Assembly: GCF_000427405.1 (NCBI RefSeq)
Contig: NZ_KE386491.1
Span: forward strand, 5,177,047 to 5,241,046
DNA: 64,000 nucleotides
Reading direction: 5' to 3'
DNA from: Flectobacillus major DSM 103
GTDB taxonomy: Bacteria > Bacteroidota > Bacteroidia > Cytophagales > Spirosomataceae
A program made the translations under genes and the position numbers. Each line of letters opens with the position of its first letter. Positions within the stretch are counted from its first letter, which is position 1. The notes under the pieces were generated by a model. The model did not search any database, was not told where the DNA came from, and was given only the letters and a program-made list of their open reading frames with translations. Shown here piece after piece: positions 26,401-35,299 of this stretch.

Positions 26401-28755
26401 CTATCGAATAATCAACTTTTGACCAACTGAAATATTGGGTGATTTTAAACCATTGATTAACAATAATTGATTCACCGAAATACGATATATCTGTGATATT
26501 CTAAAGGCAGTTTCTCCAGCTTTGACAATATGAAAACTCTGTTCCTGTTGTACTGATGGTGGAGTAAGAGTTTCGTTTTTGGGAGGTGTGCTATCGGTTA
26601 TACCAAAATTTGGCCGAATATTACCACCATAAATAGTAATTTCTTGACCAATTTCTACCGTATTTACTGTTAAGTTATTCCATTCCTTGAGGTTATCGAC
26701 ACTAACGTCATAAAATTTTGCAACTCTAAACAATGTTTCACCTTTTTGTACGGTATGAATAATTCTATAGTGTGGTTTAGCCTCCGAAGCCTTAAAGGTA
26801 GAAGGAGGTGCTGGCATTGGCTGAACAGGGTCGGGTTGTACTGCAGGAGGCACAGGTTTTTCAGTATTATCCTTTTGGATAACAGTTGTGCTATTTTTAT
26901 CTTTACTTGGATTATAAGGTTCTACAGTAGGATAAACGTTGCTTGGGTCTTTAGGTTGTTCTTTTATTTGATCCGCTCCTAATGCCCCCGAACTAGTGCT
27001 TCTAAATACCTTAATATCTTGTCCAACCCTTAATACGTCTGAGGCACTGAGGTTGTTAAGTTGGTAAATTTCATCAACTTTCATGTTGTATTGTCGAGCT
27101 ATACTGAAATAGGTTTGTTTGCTTTCTACTCTATGCACATAAATATTTTTGGTATTTATATCTGCATAAGGTTTCTCAGGTTGTTTTGGCTCAACATAAG
27201 GTTTCTCGGGTTGTTTTGGTTCAACGTAAGGTTTCTCAGGTTGTTTTGGCTCAACATAAGGTTTCTCGGGTTGTTTTGGCTCAACGTAAGGTTTCTCGGG
27301 TTGTTTTGGTTCAACATAAGGTTTCTCGGGCTGTTTTGGCTCAACATAAGGTTTCTCGGGTTGTTTTGGCTCAACATAAGGTTTCTCGGGCTGTTTTGGC
27401 TCAATTGGTCGAGGCTCAGGAATCGGATTAGTAATACTGCTATCAAATTGTGGGTCGGTATTTTGAGGGCGAGTATCAATGAGCCACAATACACGGCCTT
27501 TACCTAGTTTTTGTACGGTTGGGATTCTGTTTTTGTCCATCAAATCTTGCAAATGGATACCATACATTTGAGAAATTTGCCACAACGATTCATTGCCACG
27601 AACAGTATGGAATGCCACTTGAGCTTTGTGGTCTTTCTTTTTCAGATAATAAACCTGATTAGGAATGATACGGTCGTTTTCCTCTAAATCGTTGAATTTC
27701 AAAAAGCGTTTTAGACTAATATCGGCTCTTGATGCAATTCTTTCGGGGGTATCACCTTCTATTGCCAATATACCTTTACGCCCGTTTATTTCATAGAAAA
27801 TAGCCTCGTTGGGGTTGGTATTAGCAGGAGATTTGCGTACTAAAACTGGAAAAGCATCATCTAACGGTATATCAGCAGTAAGAGGCCCCGAAGGGGTATA
27901 AGTAGGCGAACTCGAAAGCGTTGTTAGGGTTTGGTATTTACTACGGTCAACTACCAGATAAATCACATAATCTTTGTCATCGGGAATTGATTTTGAATTG
28001 AGCCAAGTGTTATTACTTTCAATTTCGCTTACAGTTATGCCCAGTTGGTTGGCTATTTCAGACAAACTTTTTCCACGAGTTTTTGAGTATTCAAACAAAA
28101 CAGGGTTGTTATACGGAGGGTTTTGTTTGGCTCTGCTGTATTCGGTTTCTAAGACAATCTTGTAGGCCAAGAATCGTAGTACATACCAATCGGTATCGCC
28201 TGTAACAGTAATGGTCTGTTTGTTGGCCCAGTCCATGGCGTTCGATTTTCTAAAATTGGTATAACCCAAACGATAGGATAACAAACTGGCCATCCAGTTG
28301 CCCAAAAGGTCATTATGTTTTTTGAAATAGCTACAAGCAGCTTTGGTAGAAGCACTCAGGTGCTTTCGTTCGTCCATCACACCGTCTATACGCAGGTAGA
28401 AGCCTTTGGCCGTTTCTTTCTTAAATTGCCAAAAACCAATGGCATCGGAGGTTGATCGAGCGTCGGCGTTAAGGAAACTTTCCTGAACGCATAAATATTT
28501 GAATTCGTCGGGTACTTTTTCTTCTTCAAGAATACGCTCAATAGTGGGCAAATGCGTTAGCATTTTGCCTAGAATTTTATCAAGATAATTTCTATTAATT
28601 GTAAGATTGTTTACCTCGGTTTGGATTTTCGTACGGGCGTCGCTGTTAATTTTTATATTAACAGAACCAAAAAAAATATTTTGGGGTACCTCCTGAGCCA
28701 ATAATTGACTGGAAAATACAACTAAAGCAAGTAATAGCGAGAGTCCCTTATTCAT
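26401..28755 (-). CDS. LysM-repeat membrane-bound lytic transglycosylase (MltD-like)
   Basis: The 784-residue exported protein has a signal peptide (1-20) and a soluble lytic transglycosylase domain at about 65-200, with catalytic Glu92 (VQESFLNADARSTSDAIGFWQF pattern). A weak LysM-like segment follows at about 235-275. Further LysM domains lie near 400-440, 535-580, 650-700 and 740-784, each with the h.V..GET...I....h form. The enzyme cleaves peptidoglycan glycan strands, producing 1,6-anhydro ends. A Pro-rich linker of eight identical decapeptides EPKQPEKPYV sits at 452-531 between LysM modules and probably spans the periplasm. The ATG at 28755 was chosen because it gives a clean signal peptide; the longer frame (to 28803) adds 16 residues that spoil it. 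Confidence 0.9.
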   Translation of the reverse strand: MNKGLSLLLALVVFSSQLLAQEVPQNIFFGSVNIKINSDARTKIQTEVNNLTINRNYLDKILGKMLTHLPTIERILEEEKVPDEFKYLCVQESFLNADARSTSDAIGFWQFKKETAKGFYLRIDGVMDERKHLSASTKAACSYFKKHNDLLGNWMASLLSYRLGYTNFRKSNAMDWANKQTITVTGDTDWYVLRFLAYKIVLETEYSRAKQNPPYNNPVLFEYSKTRGKSLSEIANQLGITVSEIESNNTWLNSKSIPDDKDYVIYLVVDRSKYQTLTTLSSSPTYTPSGPLTADIPLDDAFPVLVRKSPANTNPNEAIFYEINGRKGILAIEGDTPERIASRADISLKRFLKFNDLEENDRIIPNQVYYLKKKDHKAQVAFHTVRGNESLWQISQMYGIHLQDLMDKNRIPTVQKLGKGRVLWLIDTRPQNTDPQFDSSITNPIPEPRPIEPKQPEKPYVEPKQPEKPYVEPKQPEKPYVEPKQPEKPYVEPKQPEKPYVEPKQPEKPYVEPKQPEKPYVEPKQPEKPYADINTKNIYVHRVESKQTYFSIARQYNMKVDEIYQLNNLSASDVLRVGQDIKVFRSTSSGALGADQIKEQPKDPSNVYPTVEPYNPSKDKNSTTVIQKDNTEKPVPPAVQPDPVQPMPAPPSTFKASEAKPHYRIIHTVQKGETLFRVAKFYDVSVDNLKEWNNLTVNTVEIGQEITIYGGNIRPNFGITDSTPPKNETLTPPSVQQEQSFHIVKAGETAFRISQIYRISVNQLLLINGLKSPNISVGQKLIIR
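27163..27402 (-). repeat. 8 x 30-bp tandem repeat encoding EPKQPEKPYV
   Basis: Eight tandem 30-bp units encode EPKQPEKPYV seven times and EPKQPEKPYA once. Differences between units are few and silent (for example AAC-ATA versus AAC-GTA in the plus-strand reading). That pattern points to recent expansion by slippage or unequal crossing-over. Copy number should vary between strains. Confidence 0.95.
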
Positions 28756-29014
28756 GAACGTATTAAAATAAAAGTAAGAAATGGGAGTATTGATGCACAT
28801 CAAATTTATATTCCTAGTTTGGCGGTTGGGATTTATAAGGTATTGTCAAATATCTAACTCAATTAAGATGCCAAATTGTTAAAGAATGTAAAAATTCACT
28901 TAATTTCGTTTTCTTTTTCATCATTTACCACATTTTATTCTCGAAAAAAAGAGGATAAAATAAATTTGGTAGAGTAGCTTTTTGTAAAAATTTAACGAAT
29001 ATAGTAATAGGATT

Positions 29015-29593
29015 ATGATTTTAATTGAGAATACGGTCATTAGTGACGATATAGCCGAAAAATTTTTTGTTTGTGACTTGCTCAAATGCCGTGGAGCTTG
29101 TTGTGTAGAAGGCGATTTGGGTGCTCCTCTCGAAGACGATGAATTGCCTTTGATGGAAGAGGTTTTTGAGCAGGTAAAGCCTTATCTGTCGCCAGAAGGA
29201 CTAGCTGTTATTGAAAAAGAGGGTAAATACGTAAAAGACTGGGAAGGCGATTATTCTACCCCTGTTATTGAGGGCCGTGAATGTGCTTTTGCAATTTATG
29301 ATGACAGAGGTATTTTGAAATGTGGTATTGAGCAGGCATATTTCGACGGCAAAATCTCTTTTCGCAAACCAATTTCGTGTCATTTATATCCTATTCGTAT
29401 TACCAAGTACGATGAATATGATGCCCTTAATTATGACCGTTGGCATATTTGCTCTGATGCCTGCTCGCATGGCGAACAGCTTGGCGTAGAGTTGTATAAG
29501 TTTTTGAAAGAACCTCTTATCCGAAAATATGGTGAAGCTTGGTATCAAGAACTACTTCAAGAAGTAAGTGAACGCCAAGACGAAAAGGAATAA
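29015..29593 (+). CDS. DUF3109 cysteine-rich protein
   Basis: The 192-residue protein matches DUF3109, a Bacteroidota family. It is rich in conserved cysteines: Cys20, Cys25, Cys29 and Cys30 in the segment [16 protein letters not shown]. Others follow in the middle (EGRECAF, LKCGIEQ), in SCHLYPIRI, and in ICSDACSHG. This pattern suggests binding of zinc or an iron-sulphur cluster, as in the YkgJ-like (CxxCxxCC) superfamily. Its biochemical role is unknown. A TAAATTTG box at 28961-28968 may be its promoter. The alkyltransferase-like gene follows after 64 bp on the same strand. Confidence 0.88.
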   Translation: MILIENTVISDDIAEKFFVCDLLKCRGACCVEGDLGAPLEDDELPLMEEVFEQVKPYLSPEGLAVIEKEGKYVKDWEGDYSTPVIEGRECAFAIYDDRGILKCGIEQAYFDGKISFRKPISCHLYPIRITKYDEYDALNYDRWHICSDACSHGEQLGVELYKFLKEPLIRKYGEAWYQELLQEVSERQDEKE

Positions 29594-29657
29594 ATATTGA
29601 TAAAAAATACCGAGATGAAGGCTAAGCTTAGCACAACTCGTTCAATTACTGTATAAT

Positions 29658-29981
29658 ATGCCAGAAAATGCTTTCGACGATATTTACCAGGTGGTAAAGC
29701 TTGTTCCTTTGGGTAGAGTGACTACTTATGGGGCTATAGCGGCCTATTTGGGGCGAAAAGGAGGAGCAAGATTTGTAGGCTGGGCTATGAATGCCTGTCA
29801 CGGCGATGCCTCTATTCCAGCACATAGAGTAGTAAATAGAAACGGGGTACTCACAGGAAAAGCTTTTTTTGGCGGTAACCGAATGCAGGAATTACTAGAA
29901 CAAGAAGGTATTGTCGTAAAAAATGATACCATTGTAGATTTTAAAAAACACCTTTGGAAACCACTCACAGAGCTTCTATAG
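29658..29981 (+). CDS. Alkyltransferase-like protein (ATL), MGMT/Ogt fold without active Cys
   Basis: The 107-residue protein is the C-terminal DNA-binding module of O6-alkylguanine-DNA alkyltransferases. GRVTTYGAIA lies at 19-28, the helix-turn-helix with the finger arginine (GARFVGWAM, Arg38) at 36-44, and the active-site block at 54-58. In true alkyltransferases that block reads PCHRV. Here it is PAHRV, with Ala55 in place of the alkyl-accepting cysteine. This makes it an ATL protein, which binds O6-alkylguanine and flags it for nucleotide excision repair rather than repairing it directly. Length and motif order are complete, so it is not a fragment. It lies downstream of the DUF3109 gene and ends at a strong terminator. 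Confidence 0.9.
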   Translation: MPENAFDDIYQVVKLVPLGRVTTYGAIAAYLGRKGGARFVGWAMNACHGDASIPAHRVVNRNGVLTGKAFFGGNRMQELLEQEGIVVKNDTIVDFKKHLWKPLTELL

Positions 29982-29993
29982 ATACCCAAAAAT

Positions 29994-30031
29994 AAAAAGC
30001 CTCAAATGCGTTTTACATTTGAGGCTTTTTT
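29994..30031. terminator. Bidirectional intrinsic terminator
   Basis: AAAAAGCCTCAAATG pairs perfectly with CATTTGAGGCTTTTT around a 7-base loop. It ends in T6 on the plus strand and T5 on the minus strand, serving the ATL gene and, at a distance, the convergent lipoprotein gene. Confidence 0.88.
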
Positions 30032-30075
30032 ATAAAACAACTTTTTGAGTTTTTATAAAATTCCCTACGTGATGT

Positions 30076-30672
30076 TTACCCTCTGGGGCTCATTTGGTAG
30101 GTTATACTAACAAGTTGCGTGTTTTCATCGACAATACCAGCAAAAAAACCAGCAAATACCGCAGCCGTCGGAATATCAATATCGTCTATTTTTTGAATAT
30201 CCCATTTTACTTTTCTGGCATTGATACTCATGTGAAGTACCAAGGTTTTTTTATCAGTTTTGATAATATCCCAAAATACCTCTTTTTTGTCCTCCAATAC
30301 CATCTTTAGTTTGGTATTATGGTCTACAAGCTTCCATTTCCCATGATGTTTGTCGCCACCTTCGTCGGTGTATGTTACAGTACCATCGGGCGATAGCTTA
30401 AAGGACTCTTTGGAGTAATCTCGCAAATTGGCAGTTTCTCCTCTTTGGTACAGAACATCTTTTCTAGCGTCTGCTTGGTAATTAACGGCGTTAATTGTCC
30501 ATGTTTTAGCCAATTGAGTACTCATTTCATCATCTTCGAGCAGCTCGCTGATGATAGATTGGCTATCTTGAGAAGAAAGGTCGTGTTGTTTCTGCTTAAC
30601 TTTACAAGCAGTAAATAGCATTCCAAAACTTAAAATGATAATGCTAATTGATAGAAACTTTCTCATATACAT
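30076..30672 (-). CDS. Lipoprotein with lipocalin-like domain
   Basis: The 198-residue protein has a lipoprotein signal ending in the lipobox LFTAC (Cys23 from the first ATG; Met3 at 30666 is an equally good start). After a flexible region rich in Gln and Ser, residues 55-150 form a small beta-barrel-like domain of the lipocalin_4/lipocalin-like type. It has the pattern LAKTWTINAVNY, then a KLSPDGTVTYTDEGGD hairpin, GKWKLVD, and LHMSINARKVKWDI. Its ligand and role are unknown; it is probably anchored in the outer or inner membrane facing the periplasm. No operon partner is visible. Confidence 0.72.
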   Translation of the reverse strand: MYMRKFLSISIIILSFGMLFTACKVKQKQHDLSSQDSQSIISELLEDDEMSTQLAKTWTINAVNYQADARKDVLYQRGETANLRDYSKESFKLSPDGTVTYTDEGGDKHHGKWKLVDHNTKLKMVLEDKKEVFWDIIKTDKKTLVLHMSINARKVKWDIQKIDDIDIPTAAVFAGFFAGIVDENTQLVSITYQMSPRG

Positions 30673-31093
30673 GATTGGGTTTTAGTGATATAAAAAACCT
30701 CTTTCGGCTTTTTATCAGACTACTGTACACAAACTGTTTTCAAGTGGTAGTCATTCTTTGAAAATCTCACTTTTTGTTATAGAAACAAAAGGAGACAGTC
30801 ATCCCATATTTCCCTTCTGCAAGGTCAATAGAATGAAGGCAGTAATAACCTTTATAAATGGTTAGGTTTTGGATTATTCTGTGAAAATATATATCCCGAA
30901 ATGATACTGGGAATTGATGAGTTACTAAGTAAGGGACTGTCTGACAGTTGTTTAAAAGTGACGAGTAAAATTGTGATTCAAAGAACGTTTTTGGATATTT
31001 TCACAAGTATGTATGCAAAGGTAATACTTTTTTTATGTGAATTCCAAACCGTTTAATAATAAAGCGATTGGGCTAGATGGGCTAATAAGGAAG
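30673..31093. other. Intergenic region
   Basis: No gene is recognisable. A short dyad ACTGTC-T-GACAGT lies at 30936-30948 and a related GACAGTC occurs near 30795, which might be a weak repeat. It otherwise reads as AT-rich spacer between two minus-strand genes. Confidence 0.4.
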
Positions 31094-31134
31094 AAAAAAG
31101 GGTTCTAAAACCTGATAAAATGGTAATAGAACCC
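31094..31134 (-). terminator. Intrinsic terminator of mtgA
   Basis: Read on the minus strand, GGGTTCTA (31127-31134) pairs with TAGAACCC (31100-31107), followed by TTTTTT. The hairpin begins 7 bp beyond the mtgA stop. Confidence 0.8.
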
Positions 31135-31140
31135 TGCTTT

Positions 31141-31920
31141 TTAGAGATTGCTAAGGTATGCTTTTCCGCCTAATCCTCGCATTTGTCGAACAATAAAATT
31201 GGTGCGACGTTGTACGTAAGGCGATGGGTTTTTTATTGAAAAACGGTTGGGGCTAGGCAGCACGGCTGCTATTCGGGCAGCCTCGGCACGGCTCAACGAA
31301 TTGGCTGAATGCCCATAATATCGCAGTGACGCTGCTTCTACACCAAAGGTCATTTTGCCTGTTTCGGCAATATTGAGGTACACTTCCAAGATACGTTCTT
31401 TGCCCCAAATAAGCTCTATCATAAAGGTAAAATAAGCTTCTAATACTTTACGAATATAGCTTCGGCCTTGCCATAAAAACACGTTTTTGGCTACTTGTTG
31501 CGAAATAGTACTTGCTCCTTTGATTTTTTTCCCTTTAAAATTATGTTTAAACGCCCCCCACATAGCATCAAAATCAAAGCCGTGATGTTGTGGAAATAGC
31601 TGGTCTTCTGAAGCTACAACAGCCAAAGCTACTTCTTTTGAAATATTCTCGTAAGGCTCCCAATCTGAATGAATTTCTGAATCTTTGCCAGCTGCAATAG
31701 CTTCAAATTTTCGGTCAATCATAGTTGGGGTAATCCAAACAGGTACAAACTTGAAAAATAGTACCAACCCCAAAGAAACCATAAAAAAGTAAATAATAGC
31801 TTTGATAAAGAGCCTTTGCAAAAACTGCACAAACGAGTACTCTTCACGCAATGCTTTGTACCGCTGCCACCACGAAAGAGAAGGCTCATTGCTAAAAGGA
31901 GTATTATTTGGTTCGGCCAT
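31141..31920 (-). CDS. mtgA: Monofunctional peptidoglycan glycosyltransferase (GT51)
   Basis: The 259-residue protein has one N-terminal membrane anchor (about 38-57) and a GT51 transglycosylase domain. Glu105 in ASEDQLFPQHHGFD is the predicted catalytic glutamate. The second motif GASTISQQVAKN lies at 135-146, then KVLEAYF and KERILEVYLNIAE. It polymerises lipid II into glycan strands at the periplasmic face of the inner membrane. It lacks a transpeptidase domain, so it is the monofunctional class. An ATG at 31947 (adding MGKNTFKNI before MAEP) is an alternative start; the TTG at 31953 is unlikely. Its own terminator follows. Confidence 0.92.
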   Translation of the reverse strand: MAEPNNTPFSNEPSLSWWQRYKALREEYSFVQFLQRLFIKAIIYFFMVSLGLVLFFKFVPVWITPTMIDRKFEAIAAGKDSEIHSDWEPYENISKEVALAVVASEDQLFPQHHGFDFDAMWGAFKHNFKGKKIKGASTISQQVAKNVFLWQGRSYIRKVLEAYFTFMIELIWGKERILEVYLNIAETGKMTFGVEAASLRYYGHSANSLSRAEAARIAAVLPSPNRFSIKNPSPYVQRRTNFIVRQMRGLGGKAYLSNL

Positions 31921-32247
31921 TATATTTTTAAATGTATTTTTTCCCATAAACAAAGCAGAATAGTGATTGTTAGGTTAATTAGATTTTTGTACTTTTCTTA
32001 TATATAAGTGGTAATGTGTGCAATAATGCTTTGGGGTGGCATAACCATTGTTGGCAAGGGCTATTTGCCTGACAATCAACCACCAAATCGGGTGAACGAA
32101 TGTCTTGTTTCTTGGTATTATTGGAGTAAGGCGTTTATAATAACTACAAAATTACGCAAAATTATGCGTATGATATACTACTATTCGAGGATGTGTGTCT
32201 AAAAATAATGCAAAATATTGATATGCAATCAGATGGTTCTTATAAAA
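31921..32247. other. Intergenic region upstream of mtgA
   Basis: It holds the region upstream of mtgA and the 3' flank of hemW. A plus-strand frame at 32008-32202 (64 codons) has no protein-like features and I do not call it. Nothing else is recognisable. Confidence 0.4.
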
Positions 32248-33372
32248 TTAATCTAAAAACAAATCTGATGCGATCCTGTCGGCAAACAACTTACCTTTTT
32301 CGGTTAATTTGATAACCTGATTTTGAATAGCAATATGCTCGATGGCTTGTAATTGAACTAGGCTTTTGGCTTGTTTTTGAAGAAAACTTTCGCCTAAAAT
32401 AGCATCAAGATACGACACCTGACAGCCCCAAATGGTACGTAATCCTGTGAGTAAATATTCGTTTACTTGGTCGGCTATGCTTAGTACTTCGACAGTCGCA
32501 GGAATATTATTTTGCTGAATATGCTGAATATACTTGGCATTGTTGGCAATATTATATTGACGAGAATACCCATTAAAACTATGTGCCGAAGGCCCAATTC
32601 CTAGATATTCTTCTTGTTTCCAGTAGCTTGTATTGTGTTTTGAGTACTGCTGATGGCGGGCAAAATTAGAAATTTCGTACTGTTCAAAACCATGCTGTTG
32701 TAGGCCTTGAGTAAGAATTGTAAACTGCTCGGCTGCATATTCGTCGTCGATATGTTTGATTTTGCCTTGTTTGGCCCATTTTCCAAAAACAGTTTGTGGC
32801 TCGATAGTAAGGCAATAAGCCGATATATGGTTCAGGTTGAGCGATATAGCCTTTTGAATATCACTGTATAAAATTTGGTGGTCATTGGAGGGAATCGCAT
32901 AAATTAAATCAATGGTAATATTTTGGATACCAGCATCTTGGGCGATTTTTACGCAGTTTTCGGCCTCGTGGGCATTATGAGCCCGATTCATTTTTTGAAG
33001 ATGTCCCTCATTAAAAGACTGAATACCTACACTCAGGCGATTGATTCCTAATTTTTGGAGAGCTGCCACTTTTTCCCAACTCAAATCATCAGGATTGGCC
33101 TCCATTGTAATTTCGGCGTCACTTTTAATAGAAAATGTTTGGTGAAGGGTATCCATAATCTGTGCCAAATCGTTTTCGGCTAATAATGAAGGCGTGCCGC
33201 CACCAAAATAAACAGTGTCGATAATAGGGTTTTGTAAGTATAATTTCTGTAATCGGATTTCCTGACAAATGGCCTCAACCATTGGCTGTTTGAGCAATAA
33301 AGATGTACTAAAATGAAAATCACAATAGTAGCAAGCTTGTTTACAAAAAGGAATATGGATATATATGTGCAT
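32248..33372 (-). CDS. hemW: HemW-type radical SAM protein (coproporphyrinogen oxidase-like heme chaperone)
   Basis: The 374-residue radical-SAM protein opens with IHIPFCKQACYYCDFHF; Cys10, Cys14 and Cys17 form the CxxxCxxC cluster motif. It continues with GGGTPS at 57-62, EANPDDLS and SVGIQSF. The C-terminal HemN_C domain is present. The pattern CxxxCxxCDF and the short length fit HemW, a heme-trafficking protein, rather than the true oxygen-independent coproporphyrinogen III oxidase HemN, which is about 455 residues and has an extra N-terminal arm. It is often mis-annotated as an oxidase. The gene stands alone on the minus strand. Confidence 0.92.
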   Translation of the reverse strand: MHIYIHIPFCKQACYYCDFHFSTSLLLKQPMVEAICQEIRLQKLYLQNPIIDTVYFGGGTPSLLAENDLAQIMDTLHQTFSIKSDAEITMEANPDDLSWEKVAALQKLGINRLSVGIQSFNEGHLQKMNRAHNAHEAENCVKIAQDAGIQNITIDLIYAIPSNDHQILYSDIQKAISLNLNHISAYCLTIEPQTVFGKWAKQGKIKHIDDEYAAEQFTILTQGLQQHGFEQYEISNFARHQQYSKHNTSYWKQEEYLGIGPSAHSFNGYSRQYNIANNAKYIQHIQQNNIPATVEVLSIADQVNEYLLTGLRTIWGCQVSYLDAILGESFLQKQAKSLVQLQAIEHIAIQNQVIKLTEKGKLFADRIASDLFLD

Positions 33373-33564
33373 ATTAAAGACTCGTTCTGCAAAGAATCGG
33401 ATAAAAATTAGCGAAGTTAGGCTTGGGAAAATAAGGGTTTATCATACAAAATTACGGACTTCTACGGGCAAAGTGCTATAGAGTAAGAATATTCTTGTGT
33501 AGTAGCGTAAAATTATTTTTTTGATATTAGCCCAATAATATTTTAGTATTCTTATTGAATAAGG

Positions 33565-33572
33565 TAACTTTG
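33565..33572 (+). promoter_or_regulatory. TAACTTTG -7 box upstream of rfbC
   Basis: TAACTTTG matches TAnnTTTG and lies 57 bp before the rfbC ATG, implying a leader of about 50 nt. A clear -33 TTG is not evident. Confidence 0.5.
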
Positions 33573-33628
33573 GGAAAGTTTTCTCAAAAAAATAGTATTA
33601 CCGACGTATATAAATATAAAACTATACA

Positions 33629-34159
33629 ATGCAATTCAAAACCACTGCATTGGAAGGCTTAATAGAATGCTTTCCAACCATTTTTGAAGATGAAAGAGGT
33701 TTCTTTTTTGAATCTTACAATCAGAAAAGCTTTGAGGCTAATGGAATTAAAGGCAATTTTGTTCAAGACAATCACTCTTGGTCAAAGGCTGGTGTTGTTC
33801 GAGGCTTACACTTTCAGTACGACCCATTTGCTCAGGGTAAATTAGTTCGTTGTATTACAGGAAAAGCCATGGATGTTGTTGTCGATATTCGTCGCAATTC
33901 GCCTACATTTGGACAACATGTAAAAGTATTGCTCGACTCGAAAGTAGGCAATATGTTATTTGTTCCAGCAGGATTTGCCCATGGTTTTGTAGCTTTAGAA
34001 GAAACGGTTTTTGTGTATAAATGTACCGAGTTTTGGCACAAAGCTTCTGAGTCGGGTATTATCTATAACGACCCAGATTTAGGTATTGATTGGGGTATCG
34101 AAAATCCTATTGTTTCATCAAAAGATTTGTTATTGCCTACTTTCAAAGAATTGAAATAG
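33629..34159 (+). CDS. rfbC: dTDP-4-dehydrorhamnose 3,5-epimerase
   Basis: The 176-residue cupin protein is an RmlC/RfbC epimerase, converting dTDP-4-keto-6-deoxyglucose to dTDP-4-keto-rhamnose. Landmarks are FEDERGFFFESYN at 19-31, the catalytic base His61 in VVRGLHFQ (57-63), the KLVRCITGKAMDVVVDIR strand, and FVPAGFAHGF at 111-120 with Tyr130. rfbA, rfbB and rfbD are not in this window, so the gene sits apart from the rest of the dTDP-rhamnose pathway. Its presence implies rhamnose or a related deoxysugar in surface glycans. Confidence 0.94.
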   Translation: MQFKTTALEGLIECFPTIFEDERGFFFESYNQKSFEANGIKGNFVQDNHSWSKAGVVRGLHFQYDPFAQGKLVRCITGKAMDVVVDIRRNSPTFGQHVKVLLDSKVGNMLFVPAGFAHGFVALEETVFVYKCTEFWHKASESGIIYNDPDLGIDWGIENPIVSSKDLLLPTFKELK

Positions 34160-34175
34160 GGCTTTCCCAAAAATT

Positions 34176-34227
34176 TTGAGGCATAAAAAAGAGGTTAACG
34201 TCTGTGTAACCTTTTTTTATGCCTCAA
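34176..34227. terminator. Long hairpin terminator shared by convergent genes
   Basis: TTGAGGCATAAAAAA with GAGGTTA pairs with TAACC, TTTTTTTATGCCTCAA, giving a stem of about 20 bp around a 9-base loop. It overlaps the last codons of the minus-strand membrane protein (ends at 34217). The stem arm itself supplies the T-tract on the plus strand. Confidence 0.75.
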
Positions 34228-35299
34228 TTTCTACAGTTCCATTTTCGAGTTTTAAGACACCTCTCGGACAAACTTCAGCACAGATACCACAGCCTACACA
34301 CGACGCACGCACAATGTCTTGTCCTTTTTGGGCATAAGCTCGTACATCTATTCCCATTTCGCAGTAGGTCGAGCAGTTGCCACATGAAATACATTGCCCT
34401 TGGTTTACACTTATTCGATACCGTGATTTAAAACGCTGAATAATACCCATATAGGCTGCTAATGGGCAGCCAAAGCGACACCAAATTCTATTGCCCATAA
34501 GTGGATAAAAGCCTGTGCCTACTACACCCGCAAAAATACTTCCTATCAAAAAACCATAAATATAACGCACATAATTGGTGTCGATAATACCAAATAACCA
34601 CGCACTTTTACTCCAATATGTGTACAGAACGCCTATGGTCATGATAATAGAAAACACCAAAACGCTATAAATACTATACCGTTCTATTTTCCAGGCTTTG
34701 AGGGATTTGTCAGAAAGATGACGGAACGAATCGCCTGCTGTTTCGGCAAGACCACCACAGCCACAAACCCACGAGCAGTACCATCGCTTGCCAAAGAAGT
34801 AGGTCATTAGGGGTACACCTACCAAAAATAGAAAACAACCCCAGCCCAACATAAATAGTCCTATATTACCAGCTTTTAGTTTTTCTTCGATACGATAATC
34901 GAAAAAGAAGGTGTAATCTAAAGGGAATATATTTTTTAAGTCTTGATAAGGATAATTGAGCTTGGCCATGAGTTCGGGTAAAAGAAAGGCAAATATTACC
35001 TGAAAAAACATAACTGAGATACTCCTGAGTACCTGATAGGTATTGTGCCAATATTTTAAAATCATTCTGACACCCATAACCACAATGGCTACAGTATAGA
35101 GTAAGCCATACAAAAACCATTGGTCGGCAGGTTGCTGTCTGAGTTTTATGCTTATAGGGTTTGCCAAGGCAATAATAGGCTGTAAGTACTGAGGAAACCA
35201 ATACAAAGCAATATAAAAAACGATGAGGAGGCTTCCGAGCAATATGCCTAAGATACCTCTGTGGGTAAATGAATAGGCTATTTTTTGTGTAACAGTCAT
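34217..35299 (-). CDS. Polytopic 4Fe-4S ferredoxin-type membrane protein (NapH/NosR-like)
   Basis: The 360-residue protein has about six membrane helices (near 15-35, 62-82, 92-110, 145-168, 208-228 and 246-268). It carries several cysteine motifs. WYCSWVCGCGG (Cys175, Cys179, Cys181) and WCRFGCP (Cys274, Cys278) match the paired Cys motifs of NapH/NosR/CcoG-type proteins. Two classical 4Fe-4S sites follow at the cytoplasmic C-terminus, Cys303-306-309-313 and Cys334-337-340-344. It likely moves electrons across or into the inner membrane. It overlaps the upstream FAD oxidoreductase by 4 bp (ATGA), so the two form a translationally coupled redox pair. Its terminal acceptor is unknown. Confidence 0.85.
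   Translation of the reverse strand: MTVTQKIAYSFTHRGILGILLGSLLIVFYIALYWFPQYLQPIIALANPISIKLRQQPADQWFLYGLLYTVAIVVMGVRMILKYWHNTYQVLRSISVMFFQVIFAFLLPELMAKLNYPYQDLKNIFPLDYTFFFDYRIEEKLKAGNIGLFMLGWGCFLFLVGVPLMTYFFGKRWYCSWVCGCGGLAETAGDSFRHLSDKSLKAWKIERYSIYSVLVFSIIMTIGVLYTYWSKSAWLFGIIDTNYVRYIYGFLIGSIFAGVVGTGFYPLMGNRIWCRFGCPLAAYMGIIQRFKSRYRISVNQGQCISCGNCSTYCEMGIDVRAYAQKGQDIVRASCVGCGICAEVCPRGVLKLENGTVEIEA

Noticed and set aside
27061-27507. Opposite-strand frames over the EPKQPEKPYV repeat
   Set aside because: Long only because the 30-bp repeat has no stop in other frames.
32008-32202. Plus-strand frame of 64 codons between mtgA and hemW
   Set aside because: Codon pattern unlike neighbours and no recognisable feature.
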